Shown here: positions 24,558-35,531 of the stretch, in pieces
Position numbering within the stretch: position 1 is the first letter of the stretch
How the letters are laid out: each line of letters begins with the position of its first letter
Assembly (NCBI RefSeq): GCF_014805685.1
Contig: NC_060902.1
Location: 8,213,786-8,277,785, forward strand
DNA from: Silurus meridionalis
Lineage: Eukaryota > Chordata > Actinopteri > Siluriformes > Siluridae
Length of the DNA: 64,000 nucleotides
Reading direction: 5' to 3'
Notes under the pieces: model-generated
Told to the model about the DNA's origin: nothing
Databases searched by the model: none
Seen by the model: only the letters and a program-made list of their open reading frames with translations
Program-made: the position numbers and the translations under genes

Positions 24558-24671
24558 GCTTCAAGAGTTTACAAATAAGTGTAGGAAAGGGTTAATTTTC
24601 TTTTCCAGAATCAACTTGGTATTAAACAAATTTTTATGTCTTCTTTTAGGGTACCAGAAGAAAGAAGAGAT

Positions 24672-24689
24672 TCCCCGTACGGGCCACCA
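24672..24689 (-). promoter_or_regulatory. Gypsy primer-binding site
   Basis: Minus-strand tggtggcccgtacgggga lies 5 nt inside the 5' LTR. It starts with TGG, as required to pair with a tRNA CCA end. I could not assign the tRNA from memory. Confidence 0.7.
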
Positions 24690-24694
24690 CTTTA

Positions 24695-26246
24695 TGTAGC
24701 GCCCCCTGCCCTACTTAGTTGTGTCAAGCCTAAGCTCTTTAGGGTGGGGCGACGGGTTCAATAACTTGGGGTCTCTCGACCATAGAAATTAAAACACTCT
24801 GATACCTAAACTCTGAAATAAACGATAAAGAACCATTCGTAAAAGAAACAGTTTTGTATTTATTTCTTTTTTTGCTATATAGAATATATTGAGATATGAA
24901 TTATAATATATATATTTATAAATTTAAGTAATCAAGTTGACATATGAATAATAATATATAGGTATTAATAACAAGTCGATAGGTATTATAACAAAAATTA
25001 CTGTCCAATCCTACTGAATAAACAACGTAAAACGTTAAAATGTAATAATACACAAAAACACAGGAATGAATGTGCACTCAAAGGAAAATCCTTAAACAGT
25101 CTTACTGTTCACTATTTCTGTAACAGTGCAACTGCAATTCTAAATCAACACATCACACCAAAGTACAAATCTCAACATAAAATAGTAGTGGACCCACTCA
25201 CACAAGCAAACACTCACTCACACAACCCCCGATGCAGGCCTGTGTCGTTGCTGGTGTGCGTTGTGGCCTTTGAAAAGTTTAAACTGGCCTCTTCACTCAA
25301 ATGAGCCAAAACAAAACTAATAACATGTACCTGTGCTCCGGTGATCACTCACAGTCTAAGCGGAGACCTCACACACGATCCTCTGCGAATAGTGCTACGT
25401 TTCCAGCGATCCAAGGCAAACCGAACAGTCTTGATGAATGCACGTGTTCTCCACCGAGCGCTTTTCACTCGCCCGATCACAACCTGAACTCAAACTGATC
25501 TCTCGAAGTGTCCAACTAAAAGTATTAAATAGCGCAACGCCACTTTAATACGCAAAATGCAGTATATCAGTCCGGTAACGTTACGTAGACGCCCTCCGTA
25601 TCAACACAACGGGCGGTTTCTACTCAAAGGCAAAAAAAAAGTCTCACCAACAGTTGATAAGACAAAACCAGTCCGTTAAAACATCTCCTGGGTCAACTTT
25701 TATGCATAAACAAACAAACAAAACACCAAACCAATATAACACGCGTTTAGCGGTTATTTTACTGTTTTTTCCCAGCCCGAGCGATTCTGCTCCCAAACTA
25801 TCTCGAACGTGTCTCGTCTCTCCTTTCTCTCATTTAATTGACTCATTAACCACCAATCATATTACTCTCTAATATGCATGGGTGGGTATAAAATAATAAA
25901 CATCCAATCACAGAAAAGATAAAACTAGGTAGTAACCAGCACATGTCTTCCAGGTGCATTTAAACCAAACTTTAGTGAATACCAGGGGTTTCCTAACTCT
26001 TTCGCAGCCATTGACGAGTTAAAGGGATACACACTAATTTTCAGATCACATAAAAAATGTTTATCTCTTTAAACACAACACAGTCTAATGAATAGAATAC
26101 TTAAACCTGATAATAAAACAAACCTCTTCAGACACCAATTATCTGAATAGTGCAGTTATTTAAAATGAGCTTTTAAATAATTATGACTATAGCTTTTAAA
26201 TGCACATATGTTTAATAAAAGAAACCTAACTAGTAAGAGGGTTACA
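24695..26246 (-). repeat. Gypsy 5' LTR (1,552 bp)
   Basis: Nearly identical partner of 17,061-18,624; it ends at the taaa target duplication 26,247-26,250. It should carry the promoter. Confidence 0.95.
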
Positions 26247-26250
26247 TAAA

Positions 26251-26546
26251 AACAAAGCAGTGTTGCAGAAAAATATTTGTGTGTTACTACAGTCGGTGAG
26301 CTGATACTTCAGAACGTTCTGTACCTCTGGACAACAGTTATGCATATAAGTAGTGAGGAACAGAGGGTTACTGTCTGCGTCTTCTAACTCCATCCCTCCC
26401 AATAAAGTCCAAGTCTCCTTAAATCGGGTCAAAAATTTGAAAGTGGTTTCACCCTTCTCCTGTTTACAGTTAGTTACTTGAGAGAGATCTCTACTGGCCT
26501 TCTGCCGCTGGCGTAGGAATTTGGTCAACTCCTTTTTTAATTCCAA
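26251..26546 (-). pseudogene. ERV gag capsid fragment
   Basis: Minus-strand frame with 'KFLRQRQKASRDLSQVTNCK', 'GETTFKFLTRFKETWTLLGG' and 'LFLTTYMHNCCPEVQNVLK', a retroviral capsid (p30-like) stretch. Its 3' end is cut by the Gypsy insertion. Nucleocapsid and most protease coding are not found on the other side, so they were lost before the Gypsy arrived. Confidence 0.7.
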
Positions 26547-26667
26547 GAGAGCATTAATAAAGTTACTGTGACTACAGTAACTTTATTAATGCTCTCTTGG
26601 AATTAATAAAGTTACTGTAGTCACAGTAAATTTATTAATTCCAAGAGAGCATTAATAAAGTTACTGT
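26539..26667. repeat. Triple snapback repeat in ERV leader
   Basis: A 31-bp word (26,539-26,569) is followed after 4 bases by its exact reverse complement (26,574-26,604). The same word returns in direct orientation at 26,637-26,667. Between them a 14-bp arm pair (26,605-26,632) matches with one mismatch. Confidence 0.95.
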
Positions 26668-26744
26668 GACTACAAAGGAGGTTCAGCGAGCGCTACACGA
26701 CGGTACAACGTCGACAACAAATTCGCTTACAAATACAAGGTGCA

Positions 26745-26858
26745 TGCCTACGCTTTGAACGGTATGACAAGATACCAAATCAGCACAACACGGATATCAG
26801 CATACGAGGTGAGTGCCTACACTTTGAACGGTATGACAAGATACCAAATCAGCACTTA
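26745..26858. repeat. Tandem duplication in ERV leader (about 68-bp period)
   Basis: The block from gcctacgctttgaacggtat to ataccaaatcagca is repeated with one mismatch, once at about 26,747 and again at about 26,815. It is non-coding leader sequence between gag and the PBS. Confidence 0.85.
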
Positions 26859-26871
26859 CCCGAACGCTGAT

Positions 26872-26889
26872 ATCCCGGACGAGCCCCCA
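26872..26889 (-). promoter_or_regulatory. ERV primer-binding site, tRNA-Pro type
   Basis: Minus-strand tgggggctcgtccgggat is the classic proline-tRNA primer-binding site used by murine-leukaemia-type retroviruses. It lies 5 nt from the end of the LTR, on the internal side. Confidence 0.9.
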
Positions 26890-26894
26890 AGAAC

Positions 26895-27160
26895 TGTAAG
26901 GAAGTGTTTTATCCTCTGCTGCTTGGGCAGGATTCCATTCTGTTGCGTGGACAGGAGACCCTTGAAATCAGCCTTTTCTCTCGATCTCTGCTCTCCTACG
27001 TATACGGGGAAGTCGCAATGAAACACACGAGTCAGTCTTTCAGAGAGAAATTCCAAAGCTGGGTTTTCTCACAGCGTAAGCATATGAAGAGAGGATAAAG
27101 ACAAGAACTGAGTGTTCTGGGTCAACCTAATCTGGGACTAGTGATCAAGGATATCTTACA
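26895..27160 (-). repeat. ERV 5' LTR (266 bp)
   Basis: Partner of 10,634-11,122: it shares both terminal blocks and has TG...CA-type ends (tgtaag...cttaca on either strand). At 266 bp it is short, so U3 may be partly deleted. Confidence 0.75.
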
Positions 27161-27745
27161 GCCTGTATCCACTACAAGTCGATTACTCACTATAGCCCTA
27201 GAGTTCGACAAAGCCAGTCAGCTTATATGGGTCAGAGGATGCCTACGTCGTGCCGAAGGCTTGGAACTTCCAGACAGTTCACCCTATTATCCTAGACCCT
27301 TATGATCTTATGATCGAGCCACCAAATTACTCATTCAAAACTATGATAGTAAGCTGTGTCACCCAGGACCAGTACGAGTATTTGATGAAATGAGGAGGAG
27401 TGTCTGGATACTAAGAGGTCGTGAAGCAATTCGAAAATCCCAACATAACTGCATGGAATGTTGTAAGTGGAAGGCTAAACCTGAGACCCCTAAAATGGCT
27501 GATCTTCCTCCAGCACACTTGAGACTTCACAAACCACCCTTCTACAGTACTTGTATGGATTGTTTTGGGCCTTTCCAAACCAAATTAGGCAGAAGCCTGG
27601 AGAACAGATGGGAAATAATCTTTGTGTCTCACAACCCGATGTGTACACATTGAGATTCACACAGCTATAGACACTGATTCCTTCTTCATGGCTGTGAGGA
27701 GATTTATAGCACGCAGAGGCACCCCCTCAGAACTGATCTGACCAA
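27161..27745 (+). pseudogene. BEL/Pao integrase fragment
   Basis: Plus-strand frames: 'SRLLTIALEFDKASQLIWVR'-like start, a zinc finger spanning HPGPVRVFDEMRRSVWILRG to 'SQHNCMECCKWKA', then 'RLHKPPFYSTCMDCFGPF', the first catalytic-Asp region of a BEL-type integrase. After a frame change come 'EIHTAIDTDSFFMAVRRFIA' and RRGTPSELI with a stop. The arrangement is typical of fish BEL/Pao Pol. Frame breaks at about 27,305 and 27,650. It is the other half of the element whose gag is at 7.7-10.6 kb. Confidence 0.75.
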
Positions 27746-27759
27746 GGCACTAACTAAAA

Positions 27760-27798
27760 ACAGGGGGAGCTGCTGAATTTATTCTTCAAATGGCTTAA
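27760..27798 (+). repeat. BEL-type polypurine tract plus first 25 bp of LTR
   Basis: aaaaacagggggagctg followed by ctgaatttattcttcaaatg recurs at 29,799-29,838, where a complete LTR follows. Here it is cut at 27,798 by the SARNP-derived sequence. Confidence 0.7.
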
Positions 27799-28130
27799 CT
27801 GTACCCCCTTGGTCTAGCATAGCTCAAAGGAGGCTAAACAGTTTGGCTAGCCAATATATTATAGTTACTAGAGGAGTTAGTTTGCTTACTGCTTGTCACA
27901 GTGCCATAATAAAAATCATTACACACATTAAAGATACTGAACATTTATTTATGAACATGTAATAAGTGCACAGTACATGAAAATGAACCGTGTTTAAAAC
28001 ACTTCAAGAAAATACAGATACAGCACCGTCTGCTGGACAAAACTAGACTGTACAAAATTGGCATAAATACAAGAACTATAAAGGGAATCACAAACAGCGT
28101 GTTCTTGGTCTTGTTCACGGACATATACAT

Positions 28131-28276
28131 ATGTGTCAGGTGCAGGTGACTCTTCTGGAGCTTCTGCCTCAGGTGCAGGTGACTCTCCTGGTTTTTCTGC
28201 CTTGGGTGTCTCTTCTGGAGCTTCTGCCTCTGGTGCCTCTTCTGGAGCTTCTGCCTCAGGTGCTGCTGCCTCCTAA
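28131..28276 (-). repeat. Expanded exon-4 coding minisatellite
   Basis: The minus strand reads repeats of the 'PEAEAPEE' plus SPAP type, about four units, where intact SARNP exon 4 (48,769-48,821) has a single degenerate unit. The unit is 36-42 bp. Confidence 0.85.
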
Positions 28277-29798
28277 ACAAAATTTATTTGCCTTTAACAA
28301 AGCTTTACTCAAGGACTGTGCGTAATTTAACTGAATGCTGAAGTTAAAACTACTAAATCTCCTGAAGGATTTTTTTTTGTTATAAACATTTCAGGATATG
28401 CTTTATGTGCTCCCTATATAAGTACAGTAATCCTATAGAAACAGTATTTTTGCATCATAAATACAAAGGTTATGGTTAACCTGCTTAGATAACTTCAGTT
28501 TTAAAATGCTCACCCAGACAGTTTGACTAAAATTTTTACATTTGGATTATTATTATTATTATATGACTTACCTCAGTAAACTCTTCTAGGACTTCTTACT
28601 CATTGACAACATTTGAAAATGTAACATTTAATAGTTATATACTAAAAATGCTTATTAATGATGATGTTTACAGCCAGCAAAATAAACCAGACAAGTGAAT
28701 TTGAGGACAAAGAAAAAAAGATTTTGTTTTTGCTTATTTGAATTTTTTAAAACTTTTAAAATGAAATAAAATTTATTTTAACTACAGAAGTTTTTGTGCT
28801 TGCATAGCTGACACTATCTTCATTCCCCTCACATGACAAAAAACATCTAAAGACACCTAAGGTTTTTCTAATTTTAGTTTTAATATGCACAGACTAAAAG
28901 GAGGTAACATACAGCGTAATGTACCAATTAAAACACTTTCAAACACATTTTATATCAACTTTGCTGGCATTTTTATTCTTATACAAGCATTATAAAATTC
29001 ATCCACAGTTGACTTTCATTCAGCCAGTTGATGTTTAAACTGGAGTGATAAAACTAAAAAGGCACAGGAGTTACTCTGCAACCAAACACAACCATCTCAC
29101 ATAGAAATAAACCTCCCTGAATGTGAATTAAGATATAACATAAGAGATGCGGTTCCACACACATACATATCATCATTGATGTACACCTGCAGCCGGGCAA
29201 TCAGATCTCTCTTACCCCAGTCCCCGGATAGCACATTCCTGCTTCAGCTCAGCTACTACAAACACCACCACAGATGCAAGGAAATATGCATTTCATCAAG
29301 CACAAATTTATGCAAAGCATCACACAACTACTGTCAGTGATCCTTCATATCACTTGTTAGAGAAAGCTTGCATTTTCTTATTTTAACCTTATATCCTCTA
29401 TATTATAATTATTCCCATTTTAATAAATAATAGCATAGATTAAGCACTGTATTTTTAACTTCATAATTCGATCTGTTTGAAATGGCAGAGGTAAAAAAAA
29501 AATCCCTCTGGTTTAGTGTATTAAACTGCTGATGTAGGAAATAGAACCTCAGAAGCAGATTCCGAAAGGTTTATTAGGTTGATTTTTATAACTTTCTTCG
29601 TTGCCTCCCTGAACAAAGGAATAAACAGTTAGATTAGTACATTTAACATTAAACTACTCTTTTAGGCTTAAGAAGCTTAAAAGTAAACATAATATCTAAA
29701 TGTCATGATGCCAGCTTTTGTTTATTGTCTAATGCAAGGAACCTGAATGTTATCCATCTAGAAATGGCCAGTGTGGTTGCACATTTTTTTTTTACAGA

Positions 29799-30248
29799 AA
29801 AACAGGGGGAGCTGTTGAATTTATTCTTCAAATGGCTTCCACCTGCCATGCCCCCTTTGGTGGCTCTCATGCCTCCGCTCTCCCTAAAGCTCCATGCTTA
29901 ACCACGCACACCTGGGGCTCATCATCACTCCACCCCGCTTCTACATAAGCTCCTCACTCAAACTCACTCCCTTGTTCGTTATTGTATGTGTTCATGGTTT
30001 CACGCAGGACTCTGTGTGTTCCGGGCCTTCCGGACTTCACCATCCTGTATCGGCTGTGCGTTTTCCCCCCGGCGCACCTCGGACTAGCTACGCTTCTCCC
30101 CAAGGGCACCTCGGACTCTGTCAACCTAAGGACTGCCGTGCATGTGCGTGTGTGAGTGCGTGCGTGCGTGCGTATCTCTCCCTCATTTTCGTCATTAAAA
30201 CCTGAGCGAGCTGTACTCTGGCTTCCGCCTCCTGTTTCACTCGCACCC
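29799..30248 (+). mobile_element. Solo-type LTR with adjacent polypurine tract
   Basis: A purine tract (aaaaacagggggagc) precedes tgttgaattt... and the segment ends ...cgcaccctgaca. It has a GC-rich interior, a cattaaaacc word near 30,195 that may be the polyadenylation region, and no coding. It interrupts SARNP-derived DNA. The same tract and LTR start occur at 27,760-27,798 at the end of the BEL element. Confidence 0.6.
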
Positions 30249-30689
30249 TGACAACTACTACATGTGCTCCCTACAGATATTCATTTGTTGTTATGATTAG
30301 TTCCATACAGAGTTGCTATTCAGAAATCTTTTACATTTGTTTAGGTTGTGTTTTGAAAACTTAGTAATGACACTGTAGCAAAAAAATAAAAAAAATATCT
30401 AAACAGGACCATAACTCCATAAACAAAAAATAAACAAGCATTACATTTTCTTTGGTTCATTTTACAGTCTGTTATGGTTTGATAAAAAAAAAAAAACTTT
30501 TTTTTATCTGCAGTCAAATCTAAAGAAACAACCAAATTCTTATTCTTTTTTGTTCATTTGCCAGTAAAAATCCTATTTGCAACATATTTTTGTACATACA
30601 GCCTTTTGTAGGCACGTTTACGAACATTAACGCACCTTGTGCTACATACAATTAGATTTTCAGATTTTATCACATTTCTGGAAAAAAAA

Positions 30690-30857
30690 AAAAGATTTGC
30701 TGGAGCTTCTGCCTCGGGTGCCTCTTCTGCAGATGACTTTCCTGGTGCTTCTGCCTCGGGTGCGGGTGACTCTCCTGGTGCTTCTGCCTCGGGTGCGGGT
30801 GCCTCTTCTGGAGCTTCTGCCTCGGGTACCTTTTCTGGAGCTTCTGCATCGGGTGCC
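30690..30857 (-). repeat. Second SARNP exon-4-like coding minisatellite
   Basis: On the minus strand a frame from 30,859 (MAPDAEAPEKVPEAEAPEEA) encodes about five 'PEAEAP' units. It lies in what corresponds to intron 1 of SARNP, where the intact gene has no such array. The array is flanked by a direct repeat of about 35 bp (30,645-30,680 and 30,857-30,892, containing gattttcagattttatcaca), as if inserted with duplication of its target. Confidence 0.85.
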
Positions 30858-33800
30858 ATACAAATAGATTTTCAGATTTTATCACATTTCTGGCAAAGTA
30901 AAAAAAAAAAAAAGGACATTAATGTGCTGATTTCACTACTGAGCTGAGAGCCATGTAAGGATAAAGGGAAAAAAAAATAAACTAAATTAGTTAATATATG
31001 GTTTTAAATATGGGATATATATTTTACATATTGGAAATAAGTCTCCTTATGTATAATAAAATACAAGCAAAGGGTCGCCATGATATAGTGCCCCTGGAGC
31101 AGAAAGTGTTCAGTGCTTTGCACAGGGGGCAACAGTGGCAGCTTAGCGATGCTGGAGCTTGTACCCCCGACCTTATAATCAGTAAGAAGTACTTGATGAT
31201 ACAAGCAAACGGCACAATACAGTAGAAATAAAATTTAAAAAAAAGGCTTAGAAATGAAAATGCCCCTTAAATAGAAGACACTGCTTATCAGATAATGATG
31301 CTTTTAGGACCTTCTCTGATTCTCTGCCTTGAGTAAAGCTTATGGTTGTTACTGGGCAGTGAAATGCTTTTTAATGTGGCATGACTGCAATGCACTTGAT
31401 TTACACTGAAGAAATTATTGTACATCTTATTTCACACCACTGTTCTATATAGGTTATTTATCTGTATCGTGCGCATGCGCAAAAACGTTAACACTGGCTT
31501 AAATAATACGGTTAACTAAATAATTTCGTAACGTATTTATAAATCAGGAATAATACAAATGACGTTTAATTAAAACAAGCAAAACCAGTTAAAATCTCTC
31601 TACAGTGTTTTGTTCACTTTCAAGCTACTCGACAATTCCTGACGTTATGATTCTATTTACATGTTTTTTTTTTTTTTATAAAAAACATTGTTACTGCGAT
31701 TAAGAAAAGTATTAAATTATATATGTTTAAAAAATGAGGGCGAATTGTCTCTCGTTAGCTATTTAGCAAGAAAGACACTGGGTGTTAGCTGTTCTTTACT
31801 TTGCTAACTTGCTAAAATTCATCCCACAACTTCAGACACATTACGGATATTTAAAGAGCTTTTATATTTTGAAGACTAGAACTAAAGACTTGAAACGTGC
31901 AGTGTTTGTTTAGTTACCTTCAACTGAAAAAATTTAAGCAGCTCCATTGTTGCGCTTCAGCTGTGGCTTCTGGCTGGTATACCTGCTTTGATATCGCCAC
32001 CTACAGGCCTCTTGGAGAATTTATTTTCATTAAAATGGATGGTTGCTTCCAACCGGGGACAGGGATTTCTAATTACATTAAGGCCACAATTTTAAGTCAG
32101 ACGTCTCTTTTGGATTTTTTCGGTTCCAAAAAAATCATCTTTATTATCAGAAATACACAAGTTTAGAGAGCTCAATTTTTGTCTGTTTTTTTTTCTATTC
32201 TGGTGGGGCGTCCCTATTTTGTCTTACCACCAACTACCTCTAGATGTCACTTATCTGCAGATTATCCAATTTATATGCAATTATAACTGTAAAAAATTAA
32301 CAATGAAGATTAAGTTCAGACCATAACTAAAGAGTTGTTGAAAGGGAGAATTTAACTGTTATTTATTTATTTTTTATTTTACTATTTCCCATTATCTCTT
32401 GTATTTGAATAGACCATTTCTAAGAAAATAAACAGTAAAAAATCCTTACCCCACTTTCTGTTAAACACATCTAATCCTCTTAAATTCTGAGAGTCTGAAA
32501 AGTTCCAGATTTTGGAATTTACAACACTTATGTTATATGACAAGCATGTTCATTTTCATTAACACCATTATGGGCTATGATAAATAATGATCTGGGCACA
32601 CTGGAATCTATTTAAATTAAAACAGAACATGCATGTGATCAACCGTGTTGCAAGATATATTGCTATATAATATATCTATCAATATTAGGTAGAAGTAGGA
32701 GATATTGGATGTACAACCCTGATTAACGACCACCTAAAAAGTTTGGACATTTGAGCAATACCCACAAAAACAAGAATCTGTTACATCTTAATTCTCTTTA
32801 ACATTTATTTGTCAGCAACTTGAACTAAAATGTTTTTGAACCTGTTGCCATTTAACAAACACAAACACATGGAACAAATAAAACACATGGAATCAATACG
32901 ATTTTTAAAATAACATTTGACTGCCTCCCAACCTCTCCCTTGAAGTGCTGCTGGGAAAATTACAATGCACTTCATGCACTGGGCTTTACCAGGAATCTTG
33001 CCAGAACTGATGTAGTCCATCAGAGTCTTTTTCACAGCCTGGATCTCCTCTGTAGACCACTATCTCCATGGGTTTTTTGAAGATCCTGAATAAAATTAAA
33101 GTAATTAGTAATTGTGATAAAAGTGACTCATATATATATATATATATATATATAAAATAAAAAAAAACATGATCTTTAGTTTGTCTTTCACTGTTTCACA
33201 GTTTTAGACACATTTGTGCTAAAATACTTGCTTGCATAGTTGTAATTCTGGCACATTTATATACGTCACCTTTACATGGTCTTAAGCATAAATTCCTGCA
33301 CTGGAAATTGGTTATAACTTAATACAGGAGGACCTTTCCCTTTCTTTACATGTTGTAATTAAAAACTGTGCATATGATTGAATTATATTGGTCCAGAGTG
33401 ACCAAAAGCAAACGATCTAAAAAAGGGATCCAATTCTGATATCTAGTTTCACCTCCATGTGAAAATCAAGGGGGCTTTTATTAAAATGGGTCCTGGTGCA
33501 GATTTCTATTGAAATTACTTGAATTTTGTCAGAAAATTAAATGACCCATTTCATAAGACATTTGAAAAACAGCTTTGTTGTGTATTGTTCTTTTAAGTCA
33601 TTGCCAATCAGCTGCAGTACTTTTAAACAAAAGATAAACAGGTGAAATTACAAAAAATATCTTTTCATTTTATTCTCTTCTCAGGATATTAAAATATAGC
33701 ATTAGGGAAAAAAATAATAAAAAAACAAGTAAAAGACATTAAAATCATAAAAGCCCTAAACAGAATGCACACTTTCTTTACAAGTACAACATTATAAGAT

Positions 33801-34406
33801 GTTTTCAATATCAGAATATTATTACCTTTAGCTGGTTGATGACTTTTGTGTCGTCCAACTTCAGCAGTCAACTTCTTTGATTTGTCTGTATAATAAAACG
33901 CTCTTTTATTAAATGATTCAATAAGAACTCCTAAATATCATTAAGCACTTAATTGTTTTCTTCCAGTAATATTTCATCTCTTGCATTCCCATCATTCCCT
34001 ACATTAGCTGACTACTACCTGCAGAATTTGAGAGTGGAGGTGAAGCATTGTTTTCTTTCTCGTTTTCAGAGTCTGATCCTTCACTGTCCATCAGTACTCT
34101 TTCTAGTAAAGACAGCAACCTTAGAGAAAATTATTATAGCTAAATAAGTGGAGAATCATTTTTTAAACTGCTACATTCATCAAATAATCTATAACCAACT
34201 TTGGTATTCCTGTTAATAATAACATGGAATTAGAGATTTTTTAAACATCTTTATTTACTCAGGCCTGTTTTACCTTGTGGATCAATCTGGATCTCATCTA
34301 GATTCCTTCCTTTGAATTAAGATAGTTGTCCTCTCTCCAACTTTAACCCAGCCATTAGGGAGGCACAAACCAGTGCACTCTTAGTGCCGGTCCCAAGCCC
34401 GGATAA

Positions 34407-35531
34407 ATGGGGAGGGTTGCGTTAGGAAGGGCATCCAGCGTAAAACATGTGCCAAATCTAATATGCAGATCACAAATAAGAATTTCATACCGGATCGGAT
34501 CGAGGCCTGGGTTACCAACGACCGCCACAGGTATCGTTGGCCAACAGGGCACCGGTGGAAATTGGGCTACTGTTGGCCGAAGGAAGAGAAGGAGAGTAGG
34601 TAGACGTCTACAGAAATGGCAGGGAAATGAGAAGTGTAGGAGAGTGGAGGTTCGGGTTGGTACTTTAAATGTTGGTACTATGACGGGTAAAGGAAGAAAG
34701 GTAGCTGATATGATGGAGAGGAGAAAGGTAAATATGTTGTGTGTTCAGGAGACCAAGTGGAAAGGGAGTAAGGCTAGGAACATTGGAGGTGGGTTCAAAC
34801 TGTTCTATCATGGTGTGGATGGAAAGAGAAATGGTGTAGGGGTGATTCTGAAGGAAGAATACAGAAAGAGTGTAGTGGAGGTAAAGAGAGTTTCTGATAG
34901 GGTGATGAACGTAAAGCTGGAAGTTGAAGGGATGATGATAAATGTCATCATTGCCTATGCTCCACAAGTGGGTTGTGAGATGGAGGAGAAGGAAAGATTT
35001 TGGAGTGAATTAGATGAAGTGGTAGATGGTGTACCTAGGAAAGAACAATTGGTGATTGGGGCAGACTTTAATGGGCATGTAGGGGAAGCGAACAGAGGTG
35101 ATGAGGAGGTGATGGGTAGGTATGGTTTTAAGGAGATGAATGTAGAAGGGCAGATGGTGGTAGATTTTGCTAAAAGGATGGAAATGGCAGTGGTGAACAC
35201 GTATTTTAAGAAGAAGGAGAATCATAGGGTCACGTATAAGAGTGGAGGAAGGTGCACACAGATGGACTATGTTCTATGTTGGAGATGCAACCTGAAGGAG
35301 ATTGGAGACTGTAAGGTGTTGGCAGGGGACAGTGTGGCTAGACAGCATCGGATGGTGGTCTGTAGGATGGTTTTGGAGGTGGAGAAGTGGAGGAAAGTGA
35401 GGACTGAGAGAAGAATACGATGGTGGAAACTGAAGGAGGAAGACTGTAGTGTAAGGTTCAGGGAAGAGGTCAAACAGGAGCTTTGTGGTAGTGAAGAGGT
35501 GCTGAATGATTGGGTAACTACTCAGGAGTGA
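34407..35531 (+). pseudogene. RTE ORF: APE-type endonuclease domain
   Basis: An apurinic-like endonuclease that nicks target DNA for target-primed reverse transcription. Motifs in order: 'GTLNVGTMTGKGRKVADMME', 'VNMLCVQETKWKGSKA' with the catalytic Glu, 'NVIIAYAPQVGCEMEEKERF', 'VIGADFNGHVG' with the Asp/Asn pair, 'YKSGGRCTQMDYVL', and 'ARQHRMVVCRM' with the terminal catalytic His. The frame stops after TTQE at 35,531, short of the RT domain that normally follows in the same ORF. Confidence 0.85.

Larger units (their letters stand above)
17061..26246 (-). mobile_element. Ty3/Gypsy LTR retrotransposon, nearly intact, PNMA-like Gag
   Basis: A 9,186-bp element with LTRs 17,061-18,624 and 24,695-26,246 (TG...CA). 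It has a 4-bp target duplication taaa (17,057-17,060 and 26,247-26,250), a PBS next to the 5' LTR, a polypurine tract (minus sense agaagggggagag) next to the 3' LTR, and gag and pol in one minus-strand frame. The LTRs differ by only about ten substitutions or small indels by eye, including one 15-bp indel, so the insertion is recent. It lies in ERV DNA between the gag and protease remnants. Pol order PR-RT-RNase H-IN is Ty3/Gypsy (Metaviridae). Confidence 0.95.
27799..32170 (-). pseudogene. SARNP duplicate, rearranged pseudogene
   Basis: Nearly all of this segment matches the 5' half of the intact SARNP gene (47.1-51.5 kb), same orientation, with introns, so it is a DNA duplication and not a retrocopy. 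Remnants: exon 1 near 31,911-31,945 (frame altered to MELLKFFQLK); exon 2 near 29,172-29,265 with a lost acceptor base and an 11-bp internal deletion; exon 3 near 28,569-28,612 with acceptor cag changed to caa and an in-frame TAA; exon 4 at 28,131-28,276, expanded by repeats and with donor gt changed to at; exon 5 near 29,554-29,613 with a 9-bp insertion. Block order is scrambled: sequence equivalent to 47.1-47.3 and 48.0-48.3 kb sits between exons 2 and 1. An LTR (29,815-30,248) interrupts it. Confidence 0.9.

Noticed and set aside
26539..26858. CRISPR-like array
   Set aside because: Repeats are inverted or tandem without regular unique spacers, and the genome is eukaryotic.
30554..30859. 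101-codon PEAEAP-repeat protein as a new gene
   Set aside because: The frame comes from the SARNP exon-4-derived minisatellite in a broken duplicate; no promoter or splice evidence.
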